Source of the DNA: Gemmiger sp. An194
GTDB lineage: Bacteria; Bacillota; Clostridia; Oscillospirales; Ruminococcaceae
Direction: 5' to 3'
Length of the DNA: 64,000 nt
Assembly (NCBI RefSeq): GCF_002160145.1
Contig: NZ_NFKA01000016.1
Span: 1-64,000, forward strand
Shown: positions 1-9,057 of the stretch, in pieces
How the letters are laid out: each line of letters begins with the position of its first letter
Position numbering within the stretch: position 1 is the stretch's first letter
The notes under the pieces: generated by a model
Seen by the model: the letters and a program-made list of their open reading frames with translations, nothing else
What the model was told of the DNA's origin: nothing
Database searches by the model: none
Made by a program: the position numbers and the translations under genes

Positions 1-52
1 CTAAGACGTGGCTTGCCACACCTCTATTTTCCCTGATAAAAGGCCGCTTTCT

Positions 53-77
53 GGTTCGATTCCCATCATCTGCTCCA
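53..77 (+). other. tRNA 3'-end-like fragment (possible attachment-site remnant)
   Basis: The stretch has a canonical T-loop (TTCGATT), a 3' arm and an encoded CCA, exactly as the last 25 bases of a tRNA gene. The bases upstream do not pair with the T-stem and no anticodon or D arm is visible, so this is not a whole tRNA. A factor-independent terminator follows directly, as behind a real tRNA. A 3' tRNA fragment left by element integration is one explanation; chance is another. Confidence 0.35.
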
Positions 78-102
78 CGTCGGAATGGACTGCGCTCCAT
101 TC

Positions 103-133
103 AAAAAGTCCGGCCATTTGGCCGGGCTTTTCT
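103..133 (+). terminator. Intrinsic terminator
   Basis: CCGGCC (110-115), a four-base ATTT loop and GGCCGG (120-125) are followed by GCTTTTCT. It closes whatever is transcribed through the tRNA-like 3' end just upstream. Confidence 0.75.
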
Positions 134-258
134 CATACCGCTCCGTCATTTCTCCTTTTCCCCACAAAATTTTGCTGTGCAAACTTTTGCGGGGGCCCCG
201 CCCTGCGGGCCAAGAAGGATTTTTACTTATTCACTGTTCACTCTTCACTGGTTCACAC

Positions 259-290
259 AAAAGCCCTGGTCAAACGACCGGGGCTTTCTT
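259..290 (+). terminator. Intrinsic terminator
   Basis: AAAGCCCTGGTC and GACCGGGGCTTT pair around AAAC and are followed by CTT. It is the second terminator in 300 bases with no recognisable gene between, so positions 134-258 either hold a small unrecognised transcript or nothing. Confidence 0.7.
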
Positions 291-334
291 CATCTCTGCG
301 GAGCTGCTCCTTTTCCGGGAACCGCAAGAAGTCT

Positions 335-362
335 TTGCGCAGCGCAAAAAGTGTGCTATAAT
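335..362 (+). promoter_or_regulatory. Sigma-A-type promoter of PHP gene
   Basis: TTGCGC (335-340), a 16-base spacer and TATAAT (357-362) preceded by the extended -10 dinucleotide TG. It lies about 95 bases before the PHP start codon. Confidence 0.6.
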
Positions 363-456
363 AAAAAGAAATCGCAAAATAATACTTTTTTCACGGCTCC
401 AGCCTGCTCCGGCATGGCCCGGCCGGTTTGATGATCTGCCAAAGGAGGGAGCTGCC

Positions 457-1299
457 ATGCCCGGCGATCTGCATACTCACACCACATTTTCCGACGGTTC
501 GCTGAAGGCGGACTGGCTGCCCCGGCTGGCCGCCCGCGCAGGGCTGAGCCATCTGGCCATTTCGGATCACGATTCCATGCATTCGGTGCGCTACGGCTAC
601 GCCAATCCCCTGCGGGAGAACGTGCGGCTGATTCCCGCCACCGAGCTTACCGCCTTCGATTTTGAACGGGGGCGGCGGGTGCATATTCTGTGCTACTGGC
701 CGGACGAGACTTGCCCGGATCTGATCGCCCATTGCCGGCTGATGGCGGACCGGCGCAATGCAGTCTGCCGCCAGAGCGGCCGGGAACTGGAAGAAATTTA
801 CCCCCAGTTCCGGCTGGAGGATGCCCTGGCCCTGGCGCAGGACGGTGGGGTACTGTATAAATCCACCCTGATGCAGGTGCTGTGCGACTACGGCCTGGCG
901 GACGGTATTTACAAAGAGACCTACAAACCTCTCTTCGGCAAGGGCGGCAAGGTGCTGCACGACCCGGAATACCAGACCGTGGACCAGGTGCTGGACGTGA
1001 TCCGCAAGGCACGGGGCGTGGCGGTGTTTGCTCATCCCAGCGTGTACAAGAGCATGGCGCTGGTCACCGAGCTGGCGCTGGCGGGCCGCATCGACGGCAT
1101 CGAGATCGAGCATCCCCGCAACACCCCCGAGGACAAAGAGGTGCTGTATCAGCTGGCGGCCCAGTGCAACCTACTGGTCACCGGCGGCAGTGACTTCCAC
1201 GGCCGCAATACCGGCAGCCCCCGGGCGCTGGGCATGTGCCGCACCGGCGACGATGCGCTGGCCCGGTTGGAGCAGCTGGCCCAGAACCGCAAGGGCTGA
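457..1299 (+). CDS. PHP-domain metal-dependent phosphoesterase (TrpH/YciV type)
   Basis: This 280-residue protein matches the PHP family, which hydrolyses phosphodiester or phosphomonoester bonds with a tri-metal centre; E. coli YciV (RNase AM) is the best studied relative. Metal ligands are visible: H6-x-H8 near the N-terminus, SDHDS (residues 36-40), FAHPS in the middle and GGSDFHG near the end. The start is the ATG behind AAAGGAGGG; open sequence continues upstream but lacks a ribosome site. Length is normal for the family. It seems to be a single gene with its own promoter. Whether it acts on RNA or on a nucleotide such as 3',5'-bisphosphate cannot be read from sequence. Confidence 0.85.
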   Translation: MPGDLHTHTTFSDGSLKADWLPRLAARAGLSHLAISDHDSMHSVRYGYANPLRENVRLIPATELTAFDFERGRRVHILCYWPDETCPDLIAHCRLMADRRNAVCRQSGRELEEIYPQFRLEDALALAQDGGVLYKSTLMQVLCDYGLADGIYKETYKPLFGKGGKVLHDPEYQTVDQVLDVIRKARGVAVFAHPSVYKSMALVTELALAGRIDGIEIEHPRNTPEDKEVLYQLAAQCNLLVTGGSDFHGRNTGSPRALGMCRTGDDALARLEQLAQNRKG

Positions 1300-1456
1300 A
1301 CCACACAGCGCGCATGAAGCAGGGCAGCGCTGCCCATCATCAATCCAGACCCGGCGGGGCTGCATCTGCGGCTCTTTGCCGGTTGGAACGGGCGGGGAGT
1401 TTTCTCCGTGTCCGCTTAATAAAATCAGTGAGCCAAAATCAAAGGAGAAACCCAAT

Positions 1457-1717
1457 ATGACCCATACCTACCAGAATAAAGGCGTGTGCTCCCGCAGCAC
1501 CACCGTGACCCTGAGCGAGAACGGCATCATCCAAGAAGTGAGCGTTGTGGGCGGCTGCAACGGCAACCTGAAGGGCATCTGCCAGCTGCTGCAGGGCATG
1601 CCCGCCGCCGAGGCCATCCGCCGCATGGAGGGCACCACCTGCGGTCCCCGTGCCACCTCCTGCCCGGACCAGATCGCCAAGGCCCTGAAGGCCGCTCTGC
1701 AGGAAGAGGGCCTGTAA
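1457..1717 (+). CDS. TSCPD-domain small protein
   Basis: An 86-residue protein carrying the motif GTTCGPRATSCPDQ close to the C-terminus, the signature that gives the TSCPD domain its name. The family also occurs as the C-terminal part of some class II ribonucleotide reductases, where it is thought to touch nucleic acid or metal; the stand-alone function is unknown. Cysteines at CSRS, GGCNG, CQLL, TTCG and SCPD could hold a metal. The start follows AAAGGAG. A terminator follows directly, so it closes its transcription unit. Confidence 0.8.
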   Translation: MTHTYQNKGVCSRSTTVTLSENGIIQEVSVVGGCNGNLKGICQLLQGMPAAEAIRRMEGTTCGPRATSCPDQIAKALKAALQEEGL

Positions 1718-1736
1718 CCCGGAAATGTTCCCCAAA

Positions 1737-1774
1737 AACCGCTTTTCCCCAGGAAGGGAAAGGCGTTTTTTTTT
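1737..1774 (+). terminator. Intrinsic terminator
   Basis: CGCTTTTCCCC and GGGAAAGGCG pair around a short loop and are followed by nine T residues (1766-1774). Confidence 0.85.
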
Positions 1775-1875
1775 GCGCCATGGGGGGTCTTGTAAAATCG
1801 GGTCAATGGGGTACAATGGACCCAGAAACCCTGACCGGCGGGTCAAGGTAAAACAGAGGGAAAGGGGATGGCAGG

Positions 1876-2493
1876 ATGGACCGGCTGCGCCAGCTGTCCA
1901 AGGAAAAGCGCAAGGCGGTGATGCACGCCGCCATGGAGGTGTTTGCCCAGAGCGACTACAAGCGGGCCAGCACCGAGGAGATCGCCCGAAAGGCGGGCAT
2001 TTCCAAAGGGCTGTTGTTTTATTACTTCAAAAACAAACAGACGCTTTATCTGTATCTGGCCCGCTATCTGCAAAGTTTCATCGAGCAGAACATGAAGATG
2101 GAGCAGCTGGCGGGCATCACCGACTTTTTCGACCTGCTGGACTACGGCATGGAGGAAAAGCTGGCCATTCTGCGCAAGCTGCCCTGGGCGCTGGAATTTT
2201 CGGTGCGGATGTACTACACCGCCGAGCGGGAAATCGGCCCGGCGCTGCAGAAGTATCAGGTGCGGGTGCTGGAGGAGCTGTGGGAGCGGTATTTCACCGG
2301 GGTGGATCTGGAAAAATTCCGCCCCGGGGTGCAGCCGCGGCAGGTGCTGGACATGCTGGTCTATCTGACCGACGGTTACATCCACCGCCACCGCATGGAG
2401 CAAAAACCCCTGGAGCTGGAAGAGCTGGTGAGGGAATACATGGTGTGGCGGGGCATTTTGCGCAGCTACGCCTATAAGGAGGAGTATCAATGA
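1876..2493 (+). CDS. TetR-family transcriptional regulator
   Basis: This 205-residue protein has the TetR layout: an N-terminal helix-turn-helix (about residues 33-60, containing EIARKAGISKGLLFYYF) and a helical ligand domain. The stop codon overlaps the start of the ABC ATPase gene (ATGA), so the two are translationally coupled. The family usually represses the neighbouring transporter and releases on binding a small molecule. I infer control of the downstream ABC genes and itself; no clear palindromic operator was picked out in the short upstream region. Confidence 0.88.
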   Translation: MDRLRQLSKEKRKAVMHAAMEVFAQSDYKRASTEEIARKAGISKGLLFYYFKNKQTLYLYLARYLQSFIEQNMKMEQLAGITDFFDLLDYGMEEKLAILRKLPWALEFSVRMYYTAEREIGPALQKYQVRVLEELWERYFTGVDLEKFRPGVQPRQVLDMLVYLTDGYIHRHRMEQKPLELEELVREYMVWRGILRSYAYKEEYQ

Positions 2494-3386
2494 GAGAAAC
2501 AGCGATCGAGGTCAGCGGCCTGACCAAGGATTACGGCGGCGGCCGGGGCGTGTTCGGGCTGAGCTTTGCGGTACAGCCGGGCGAGGCCTTTGTTATTCTG
2601 GGGCCCAACGGCGCAGGCAAGACCACTACGATTCGCCAGCTGATGGGCTTTGTACGCCCCGGAGCAGGCAGCGCGCGCATCTTCGGGCAGGATTGCTTTG
2701 CAGGTGCTGCCCAGGTGCAGAGTCAGGTGGGCTACCTGCCCGGTGAGCTGGCCCTGATGGACGATATGACCGGCGCGGCCTTCATCCGGCTGATGGCCGG
2801 GCTGCGGGGCCAGAAGGACCTGAGCTACGCCTGGCAGCTGTGCCAGCGGTTTGGGCTGGACGCAGGGCAGAAGATCCGCAAGATGTCCAAGGGAACCAAG
2901 CAGAAGGTGGGTCTGGTGTGCGCGCTGATGCACCGCCCCCGGCTGCTGATTCTGGACGAGCCCACCAGTGGCCTGGACCCGTTGATGCAGAACCAGCTGT
3001 GGGAAATTCTGCTGGCGGAAAAGCAGCGGGGCGTGACGATTTTGCTCTCCAGCCATATCTTTGAAGAGGTGGAGCGGCTGTGTGACCGGGCGGCTCTGCT
3101 GCGCGGCGGACGCATCGCGGCGGTGGAGCAGCTGGGCGAGCTGCGGGCCAAGGCAAGCCGGGTGTATCAGCTGCGGTTTGCGGGTGAGAAAGAGGCGGCA
3201 GCCTTTGCGGCGGCCTGGCCCGGCGCGGCGGCAAAGGGCGATTGGGTGCAGCTGCAGTTGAGCCGGGGCGAGCCGGTGGCCCGCCTGCTGGCGATGGTTG
3301 CCCAGAGCGGTGTGCAGGACCTGCAGACCCGGCAGGAATCGCTGGAGGACATGTTTTTGCGGATGTATGGGGGGCGAAACGAATGA
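2490..3386 (+). CDS. ABC transporter ATP-binding protein
   Basis: The 298-residue cytoplasmic ATPase shows Walker A GPNGAGKTT, a degenerate signature MSKGTKQK, Walker B LLILDEPTSGLDP and the H-loop SSHIFEEVE, in normal order. After the ATPase core a C-terminal extension of about 80 residues is present, as in exporters of the CcmA/NatA type. It overlaps the TetR gene at its 5' end and the permease gene at its 3' end by four bases each, so all three form one coupled operon. Substrate unknown; drug or peptide export is the usual role of this arrangement. Confidence 0.92.
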   Translation: MRETAIEVSGLTKDYGGGRGVFGLSFAVQPGEAFVILGPNGAGKTTTIRQLMGFVRPGAGSARIFGQDCFAGAAQVQSQVGYLPGELALMDDMTGAAFIRLMAGLRGQKDLSYAWQLCQRFGLDAGQKIRKMSKGTKQKVGLVCALMHRPRLLILDEPTSGLDPLMQNQLWEILLAEKQRGVTILLSSHIFEEVERLCDRAALLRGGRIAAVEQLGELRAKASRVYQLRFAGEKEAAAFAAAWPGAAAKGDWVQLQLSRGEPVARLLAMVAQSGVQDLQTRQESLEDMFLRMYGGRNE

Positions 3387-4174
3387 GCGGAGCATTGCTG
3401 AAAAAGGAGCTGCGGGCCAACGGCCTGTTGGCGGTGATCTTTCTGGGGGTGGTCACCCTGTACGGGTCCATGATCACCAACATGTTCGACCCGAAGCTGG
3501 GCGACAGCCTGAACGCCATGATGGAGACCATGCCGGAGCTGTTCGCCGCCTTCGGCATGAGCAATCCGGGGGCCAGCCTGACTCAGTTTCTGGCCAACTA
3601 TCTTTACGGCTTTCTGCTCATTGCCCTGCCGCTGGTGATGATCCTGCTTCTGGTGCAGCGGCTGTTGATCCGCTACACCGACCGGGGCGCCATGGCCTGG
3701 CTGCTGGCCAGCCCCACGCCCCGCTGGAAGCTGGTCCTCACTCAGGCCTTTGTGCTGGTGGCGGCGGTGGTGCTGCTGGTGGGCTACATGACCGGTCTGT
3801 GCAGCGTGCTGGCAGAGGTACTGTTCCCCGGCGAGCTGGAGCTGGACCGTTTTGCACTGGTGAACTTGGGTGATCTGGGGCTTTTGCTCTTCTTTGCGGG
3901 GCTGTGCTTTTGCTCGGCCTGCCTGTTCCAGAGCAGCGGCCCGGCCCTGTGGGTAGGCGGCGGTCTGAGCGTGGCCTTCCTGCTGCTGGATATGCTGGCC
4001 GGTGTGGGCGAGCAGGCGGAGTTCCTGCGCTGGTTCACCCCGGTGACCCTGTACGACCCGGTGGTGCTGGCCAACGGCGAAAACGTTCTGCCGCTGGTGG
4101 GGCTGTATCTGGGGGCAGTTGTCCTCTTTGCCGCCGGAATGGTGGTGTTCACCCGGCGGGACATCTGCGTGTAA
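3383..4174 (+). CDS. ABC transporter permease
   Basis: A 263-residue membrane protein with about six hydrophobic segments, starting at an ATG that overlaps the ATPase stop. It resembles ABC-2 type exporter permeases. Between the first and second segments is a mostly polar extracytoplasmic stretch rich in Met and Pro. It is the last gene of the TetR-ABC operon and is followed by a terminator. It presumably forms the channel as a dimer with two copies of the upstream ATPase. Confidence 0.85.
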   Translation: MSGALLKKELRANGLLAVIFLGVVTLYGSMITNMFDPKLGDSLNAMMETMPELFAAFGMSNPGASLTQFLANYLYGFLLIALPLVMILLLVQRLLIRYTDRGAMAWLLASPTPRWKLVLTQAFVLVAAVVLLVGYMTGLCSVLAEVLFPGELELDRFALVNLGDLGLLLFFAGLCFCSACLFQSSGPALWVGGGLSVAFLLLDMLAGVGEQAEFLRWFTPVTLYDPVVLANGENVLPLVGLYLGAVVLFAAGMVVFTRRDICV

Positions 4175-4191
4175 TCCTTTTTCAATAAAAG

Positions 4192-4232
4192 AAAGCCGCC
4201 TTTCGGTATGGAAATGCCGGAGGGCGGTTTTT
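4192..4232 (+). terminator. Intrinsic terminator
   Basis: GCCGCCTTTCGG and CCGGAGGGCGG form a slightly bulged stem followed by six T residues. It ends the TetR-ABC operon. Confidence 0.8.
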
Positions 4233-4305
4233 TGTGCTCTTTCGGTTTAAATGCTGCCCCTGCCGGGCCATACTCTTGCCGGAACCAACAAACGAAGGGG
4301 GAACG

Positions 4306-6609
4306 ATGGCAATGAGCTACCGGTTCAAAGGCTTTTCCCGCAGTGCGGCGAAGATGCTGAATCTGGCCCTGTCGCTGGCAGGGCAGCGGGGGCAGCGGCA
4401 GGTGAGCACCGGACACATCCTGCTGGCGATCCTGACCCAGGGAGGCAGCCCGGCAGCGAACCTGCTGGAGGCCCGCACCGTGACCCGGGCGAAGATTCTG
4501 GGTAAGGTGGAGCAGCAGCCGGGCGGTGCGCCCTGCCGCCCCGGCCCCAAGGATATGGTGGCGGAAAGCTGCAAGGCCCTGGATTTCGCGGTGCTGGGGG
4601 CCCACGCCGCCCGCATGAAGGAGGCTCAGTGCGAGCATGTGCTCTGCGCCATTCTGGAAGACCCGGCCTGCACCGCCAGCCGCTGGCTGGCCGAGCTGGG
4701 GGTGGATGTGAGCGCCGCCGCCAAGGAGTGCCGTCAGCTTTCCGGCCAGCTGGTGCTGCCGCTGCAGCCCAAATTCAGCGCACCGCCTCCCAGCCGGGGC
4801 AGCCGTGCCAGCGACAAATACGGCAAGGACCTGACCCGCATCGCGGCGGAGGGCGGGCTGGACCCGGTGTTCTGCCGGGAGAGTGAGCTGGAGCGAATGA
4901 TCGAGATTCTGTGCCGCCGTCAGAAGAACAACCCCTGCCTGGTGGGGGAGCCGGGGGTGGGCAAAACCGCCCTGGCCGAGGCACTGGCCCAGCGCATTGC
5001 CGCGGGCCGGGTGCCGGGCAGCCTGCAGGGCCGCCGACTGCTCTGCCTGGATATGGCCAGCCTGGTGGCGGGCACCAAATACCGGGGCGATTTTGAGGAG
5101 CGGCTGAAAAATTTGCTGGAGGAGATCTGCCGGGAGGGCAATACCATCCTGTTTGTGGATGAATTGCATACCGTGGTGGGCGCGGGCGCGGCGGAGGGTG
5201 CCATCGACGCGGCCAATATCTTAAAGCCGCTGCTGGCCCGGGGCGAGCTGCGCATGATCGGCGCCACCACTCAGCAGGAATACCGCCGCTGCATGCAGAA
5301 GGACCCGGCGCTGGAACGGCGGTTCGGCCGGGTGCTGGTGGAGGAGCCGGACCCGCAGCAGGCGGTGCGCATCCTTCATGGCCTTGCTCCCCGATATGAG
5401 CGTTTCCATCAGGTTACGCTGCCCCCGCGCACGCTGGAGGCGGCGGTGGAGCTTTCGGTTCGGTATCTGCCGGGGCGCTTTCTGCCGGATAAGGCCATTG
5501 ACCTGATCGACGAGGCCGCCGCTGCGCTGCACATCCAGAGCCAGGACCAGCCGGGTACGCCCACCCTGGAGCCGGAACAGCTGGCCCAGGTGGTGGCGCG
5601 GGCCAGCGGTGTGCCCGCTCAGCGTATCACCGAGCACCAGCGCCGCAAGCTGGATCTGCTGGAGCAGCGGTTGGCCGGGGCGGTGGTGGGCCAGCCCCAG
5701 GCGGTGGCCGCGGTGGCGGGAGCAATCCGCCGGGCCTGTACCGGCCTGCGGGATTCCACTCGTCCCATGGGGGCGTTTCTCTTCCTGGGGCCCACCGGTG
5801 TGGGCAAGACCCATCTGGCCCGGGCGCTGGCCAGCCAGTGGTTCGGCAGCGAAAAGGCACTGCTTCGCTTTGATATGAGCGAGTATATGGAGGCCCACGC
5901 CGCCGCCAAGCTCATCGGTGCGCCTCCGGGCTATGTGGGTCATGGCGAGGGCGGTCAGCTCACCGAGGCGGTGCGCCGCCGCCCCTACAGCGTGGTGCTC
6001 TTTGACGAGATCGAAAAGGCTCACCCGGACGTGCAGAATCTGCTGCTGCAGATTCTGGAGGAGGGCCAGCTCACCGACAGCGAGGGCCGCAAGACCGGTT
6101 TTTCCCACTGCATCGTGCTGCTCACCAGCAATCTGGGGGCGCGGCATCTGTGTGGCCAGTCGGAGGCACTGGGCTTTGCGGCCGGGCAGGCAGCACAGCT
6201 GGCCCGCCGAAAGGAACTGGCTCTGGAGGAGGCCAAGCGATTTTTCCGGCCGGAGCTCCTGGGGCGTCTTGATGAGGCAGTGGTTTTCTCGCCGCTGGAG
6301 GGACCGGCGCTGGAGCAGATCACCGAGCAGCTGTTGGACGAGCTGGAGCAGCGGGCAAACCGCAGCGGCTACCGGCTTTGCCATACCCATGAGCTGACGC
6401 GGGAGCTGGCCCGGCGAGGCAAAAGCGCCTACGGGGCCCGGGAGCTGCGCCGGCAGGTGAGCCGGGCAGTGGAGCAGGCTTTGGCGGACAGCATTGCCAG
6501 CGGGCAGGCCCAGCCGGGCCAGAGCTTCACCGCCTGTGTGCAGCAGGGGCAGGTGTGCCTTTTGCCCGGTCAGCCGGAGGCAGGCGCACCTCAGCCGGTG
6601 CAGGTATAA
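4306..6609 (+). CDS. ClpA/ClpC-like AAA+ unfoldase
   Basis: The 767-residue protein has an N-terminal Clp repeat domain (about 1-145) and two AAA+ modules. Module 1 shows Walker A GEPGVGKT (214-221) and Walker B ILFVDELH; module 2 shows GPTGVGKT (495-502) and [11 protein letters not shown]. An LGF tripeptide at 622-624 sits where ClpC and ClpA carry the loop that docks on ClpP, so it probably feeds a ClpP protease. The coiled-coil M-domain expected in Gram-positive ClpC inside the first small domain is absent: that segment runs straight from the IDEAAAAL helix to the second linker. The ATG at 4306 is chosen for the AAGGGG site. It stands alone, with no mcsAB or ctsR genes near it. Confidence 0.9.
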   Translation: MAMSYRFKGFSRSAAKMLNLALSLAGQRGQRQVSTGHILLAILTQGGSPAANLLEARTVTRAKILGKVEQQPGGAPCRPGPKDMVAESCKALDFAVLGAHAARMKEAQCEHVLCAILEDPACTASRWLAELGVDVSAAAKECRQLSGQLVLPLQPKFSAPPPSRGSRASDKYGKDLTRIAAEGGLDPVFCRESELERMIEILCRRQKNNPCLVGEPGVGKTALAEALAQRIAAGRVPGSLQGRRLLCLDMASLVAGTKYRGDFEERLKNLLEEICREGNTILFVDELHTVVGAGAAEGAIDAANILKPLLARGELRMIGATTQQEYRRCMQKDPALERRFGRVLVEEPDPQQAVRILHGLAPRYERFHQVTLPPRTLEAAVELSVRYLPGRFLPDKAIDLIDEAAAALHIQSQDQPGTPTLEPEQLAQVVARASGVPAQRITEHQRRKLDLLEQRLAGAVVGQPQAVAAVAGAIRRACTGLRDSTRPMGAFLFLGPTGVGKTHLARALASQWFGSEKALLRFDMSEYMEAHAAAKLIGAPPGYVGHGEGGQLTEAVRRRPYSVVLFDEIEKAHPDVQNLLLQILEEGQLTDSEGRKTGFSHCIVLLTSNLGARHLCGQSEALGFAAGQAAQLARRKELALEEAKRFFRPELLGRLDEAVVFSPLEGPALEQITEQLLDELEQRANRSGYRLCHTHELTRELARRGKSAYGARELRRQVSRAVEQALADSIASGQAQPGQSFTACVQQGQVCLLPGQPEAGAPQPVQV

Positions 6610-6610
6610 C

Positions 6611-6642
6611 AAAAAAGGCAGGTCGCGTTGACCTGCCTTTTT
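6611..6642. terminator. Bidirectional intrinsic terminator
   Basis: AAAAAAGGCAGGTC and GACCTGCCTTTTT flank a five-base loop. It separates the convergent ClpA-like and GntR genes and can act on both strands. Confidence 0.9.
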
Positions 6643-6658
6643 GCGTTGTTTTGTGGTT

Positions 6659-7414
6659 TTACACCTTCTTGCGCAGCAGCGAGAAGGAGAAGAAGTTGGT
6701 GTAGTAGGAAAGGGAATACATCACCGGCCGTGTCAGCTTGGAGAAGCTGATCTCATCCATCAGAAGCAGAGCCTCGTGATCCGGAACCTCCAGCGTTTTG
6801 CGAATGGCCGCATCGCCCAGCACGGCACTGGTATGGGTGACAGTGCTGGTCACCGAAACGCCGCACACCTCTTCCAGAATATCGAAGATGGGGCGGGCAA
6901 AATCCTGCCGCTGGGCACTCTCGTGGTCCAGCAGCTTGGCGGGCAGATAGTCCACCGAGTAGATCACCGGCATTTCTCCTGCCAGCACCCGCTTGCGCAC
7001 CATCAGCACCGGGTCGCCCACCTCCAGCTCCAGCTGGTGGGCCAGGTGGCTGTCCGCATTCAGCTGCTGCACCGAGATGCTGTCCGCATGGGGAATGTAA
7101 CCGGCGGCACGGATCATGGCGCTGTATTCAAATTTCTGGTCCAGGCGGTTGTCCAGCGCCACGATGCGCCGGTTCACCACGGTGCCGATGCCCCGCACAC
7201 GCTCCACGTAGCCTTCCCGTTCCAGCTCGGCCAGTGCGTCCCGGATCACGGTGCGGCTGACACCCAGGCGGGCCGCAAGCTCCACCTCGGCGGGCAGCCG
7301 CTCACAGCTCTCGTAAGGGCCGGTGCGCATCTCGCGCAGCAGCTGGGCCGCGATCTGCTGGCTGATCACCGCGCCGCCCAGCGGTCCCGCTTCACCGGTT
7401 TTTGCTCTTGCCAT
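6659..7414 (-). CDS. GntR-family regulator with UTRA domain
   Basis: This 251-residue protein has an N-terminal winged helix (ISQQIAAQLLREMRTG through VSRTVIRDALAELEREGYV) and a C-terminal UTRA ligand domain, ending in the typical MYSLSYYT strand. UTRA regulators (HutC subgroup) bind sugars, amino acids or related effectors. The start follows GGAGG at about 7424-7428. It is a single gene; the next gene upstream on the same strand, a MATE exporter, ends behind its own terminator, so its target is not evident here. Confidence 0.88.
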   Translation of the reverse strand: MARAKTGEAGPLGGAVISQQIAAQLLREMRTGPYESCERLPAEVELAARLGVSRTVIRDALAELEREGYVERVRGIGTVVNRRIVALDNRLDQKFEYSAMIRAAGYIPHADSISVQQLNADSHLAHQLELEVGDPVLMVRKRVLAGEMPVIYSVDYLPAKLLDHESAQRQDFARPIFDILEEVCGVSVTSTVTHTSAVLGDAAIRKTLEVPDHEALLLMDEISFSKLTRPVMYSLSYYTNFFSFSLLRKKV

Positions 7415-7487
7415 ATCCAATTGCCTCCTGCACACGAATAAATCATACTTTAGAAAAAGTATAGCACAGCCCGGGCCATTTGCGCAA

Positions 7488-7529
7488 CAAAAAAGCCCGA
7501 AGCGGCTCCAAACAGGAACCGCTTCGGGC
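7488..7529 (-). terminator. Intrinsic terminator of MATE gene
   Basis: Read on the minus strand, GCCCGAAGCGG and CCGCTTCGGGC pair and are followed by TTTTTTG. It ends the MATE transcript. Confidence 0.9.
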
Positions 7530-7551
7530 AAGGCAGTATGGCGAAACGACG

Positions 7552-8904
7552 TTAAACGCCGCCCAGATGCTTGATCTTGGTGTTGTAGCTGCGCCGGAAC
7601 AGGGTGAGCGCAAAGCACAGCGAAACCGCTTCTGCAATCAGGAAGGAGTACCATACCAGATTTACATTGCCGGAAAGCGACAGCAGCCAGGCAATGGGCA
7701 GAATCAGCACCAGCTGGCGGAAGGCACTCATCAGAAGGCTGTGCAGGCCCTCGCCCAGCGCCTGGAACAGACTGCTCAGCACGATGGCGATGCCCGCGAA
7801 CACAAAGCTCAGCGAGATGATGCGCAGGGCAGGCTCGCCGATGCGGGCCAGATCGCCGCCGTCGTTGAACAGGGCCAGCAGCTGACCGGGGAACAGCTGG
7901 AACAGCGCGGTGCCGAAGATCATGATCACTGAGATGGAGAGCATGGCGATTTTGGTGCAGGCCAGGATGCGCTGCTTTTTAGCCGCGCCGTAGTTGTAGC
8001 CCACAATGGGCACCAGAGCGCTGGTGAGGCCGAAGCCGGGCATGAATACGAAGTTCTGCAGCTTGAAGTAGATGCCCAGCACCGAAACGGCAGTCTCGGA
8101 GAAACCGGCCAGAATGAAATTCATGCCGAAGGTCATCACGCTGGAGATACTCTGCATGATGATGCTGGGCAGGCCCACCGAATAGATGCTCTTCACGGTG
8201 GGCAAGTCGAAGCGCAGGGCGCTGATGCGCAGCTTGACCTCGTTGTTGTGGCGCAGATTCAGCCACAGGCAGACGCAGCAGCCGATCCACTGGCCGATCA
8301 CGGTGGCCGCGGCCGCGCCTGCCACGCCCATCTTGGGCAGGCCGAACATGCCGAAAATCAGAATGGGGTCCAGAATAATATTGATCACCGCGCCGGTGAG
8401 CTGGCTGGCCATCTGGTAAACGGTCTTGCCGGTCACCTGGATCAGCCGCTCCAGGCAGATCTGCAAAAACATGCCCAGACTGAACACCAGGCAGATGCGC
8501 AGGTAGGCGGCACCGCCCTGAGCAACCTCCGGTTTTTTGGTGAAGAAGCTGAAGAACAGCTCCGAGAAGAACAGCCCGAACACCGCGAACACTGCCCAGC
8601 TGGCCACCATGAGCAGAAGGCCGTTATGGGCCACCCGGTCGGCGGCCTTGCGGTCGCCCTCGCCCAGGCGTCGGCTGAGCAGGGCGTTCACACCGATGCT
8701 GGTACCCACCGATACCGAGATGGTGAGCATCTGCACCGGATAGGCAAAGCTCACGGCGGTGAGAGCCGCGTCACTGAGGCGGGCCACAAAGATGCTGTCC
8801 ACCACGTTATACAGCGCCTGCACCAGCATGCTGATCATGATGGGGAAGGCCATGCCCAGCAGCAGCGGGGCCATCGGCTTGGTTCCCATGATGTTTTCCT
8901 TCAT
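7552..8904 (-). CDS. MATE-family multidrug/cation antiporter
   Basis: A 450-residue integral membrane protein with about twelve hydrophobic segments and the internal twofold organisation of MATE carriers; the N-terminus (PIMISMLVQALYNVVDSIFV) is the conserved first helix of the DinF/NorM-like branch. Such proteins export cationic drugs or metabolites using Na+ or H+. The ATG follows GGAGG at a good distance. It has its own terminator and lies downstream of a dnaI-like gene that ends in a separate hairpin, so it is probably transcribed alone. Confidence 0.88.
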   Translation of the reverse strand: MKENIMGTKPMAPLLLGMAFPIMISMLVQALYNVVDSIFVARLSDAALTAVSFAYPVQMLTISVSVGTSIGVNALLSRRLGEGDRKAADRVAHNGLLLMVASWAVFAVFGLFFSELFFSFFTKKPEVAQGGAAYLRICLVFSLGMFLQICLERLIQVTGKTVYQMASQLTGAVINIILDPILIFGMFGLPKMGVAGAAAATVIGQWIGCCVCLWLNLRHNNEVKLRISALRFDLPTVKSIYSVGLPSIIMQSISSVMTFGMNFILAGFSETAVSVLGIYFKLQNFVFMPGFGLTSALVPIVGYNYGAAKKQRILACTKIAMLSISVIMIFGTALFQLFPGQLLALFNDGGDLARIGEPALRIISLSFVFAGIAIVLSSLFQALGEGLHSLLMSAFRQLVLILPIAWLLSLSGNVNLVWYSFLIAEAVSLCFALTLFRRSYNTKIKHLGGV

Positions 8905-8931
8905 TTACACAATCCTCCATTTTCACACACA

Positions 8932-9026
8932 GTCAAAAGCCCCGTTTTGGGGCAAAACAAAGGAAACGGGGCGGAGCGCCGGTTCCCCATTTTTGGGGAA
9001 AGGCGCTTGTCACGTTTCCTTTTTGA
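8932..9026. repeat. Nested inverted-repeat element between dnaI-like and MATE genes
   Basis: Several pairs nest around one centre: GTCAAAA (8932) with TTTTTGAC (ends 9026), GGAAACG (8962-8968) with CGTTTCC (9013-9019), GCGCC (8976-8980) with GGCGC (9002-9006), and TTCCCC (8983-8988) with GGGGAA (8995-9000). A separate small hairpin GCCCC-AAAAC-GGGGC-TTTT (minus strand, 8935-8953) can terminate the dnaI-like transcript. The whole 95-base block holds no gene. Confidence 0.6.
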
Positions 9027-9057
9027 CGTTTGTTGGGCGGGGCAGCCCCGCGCTTGG

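Noticed and set aside
53-77. Complete tRNA or tmRNA gene at the left edge
   Set aside because: Only the 3' quarter fits; the T-stem is not paired and no anticodon or D arm is found in the bases available.
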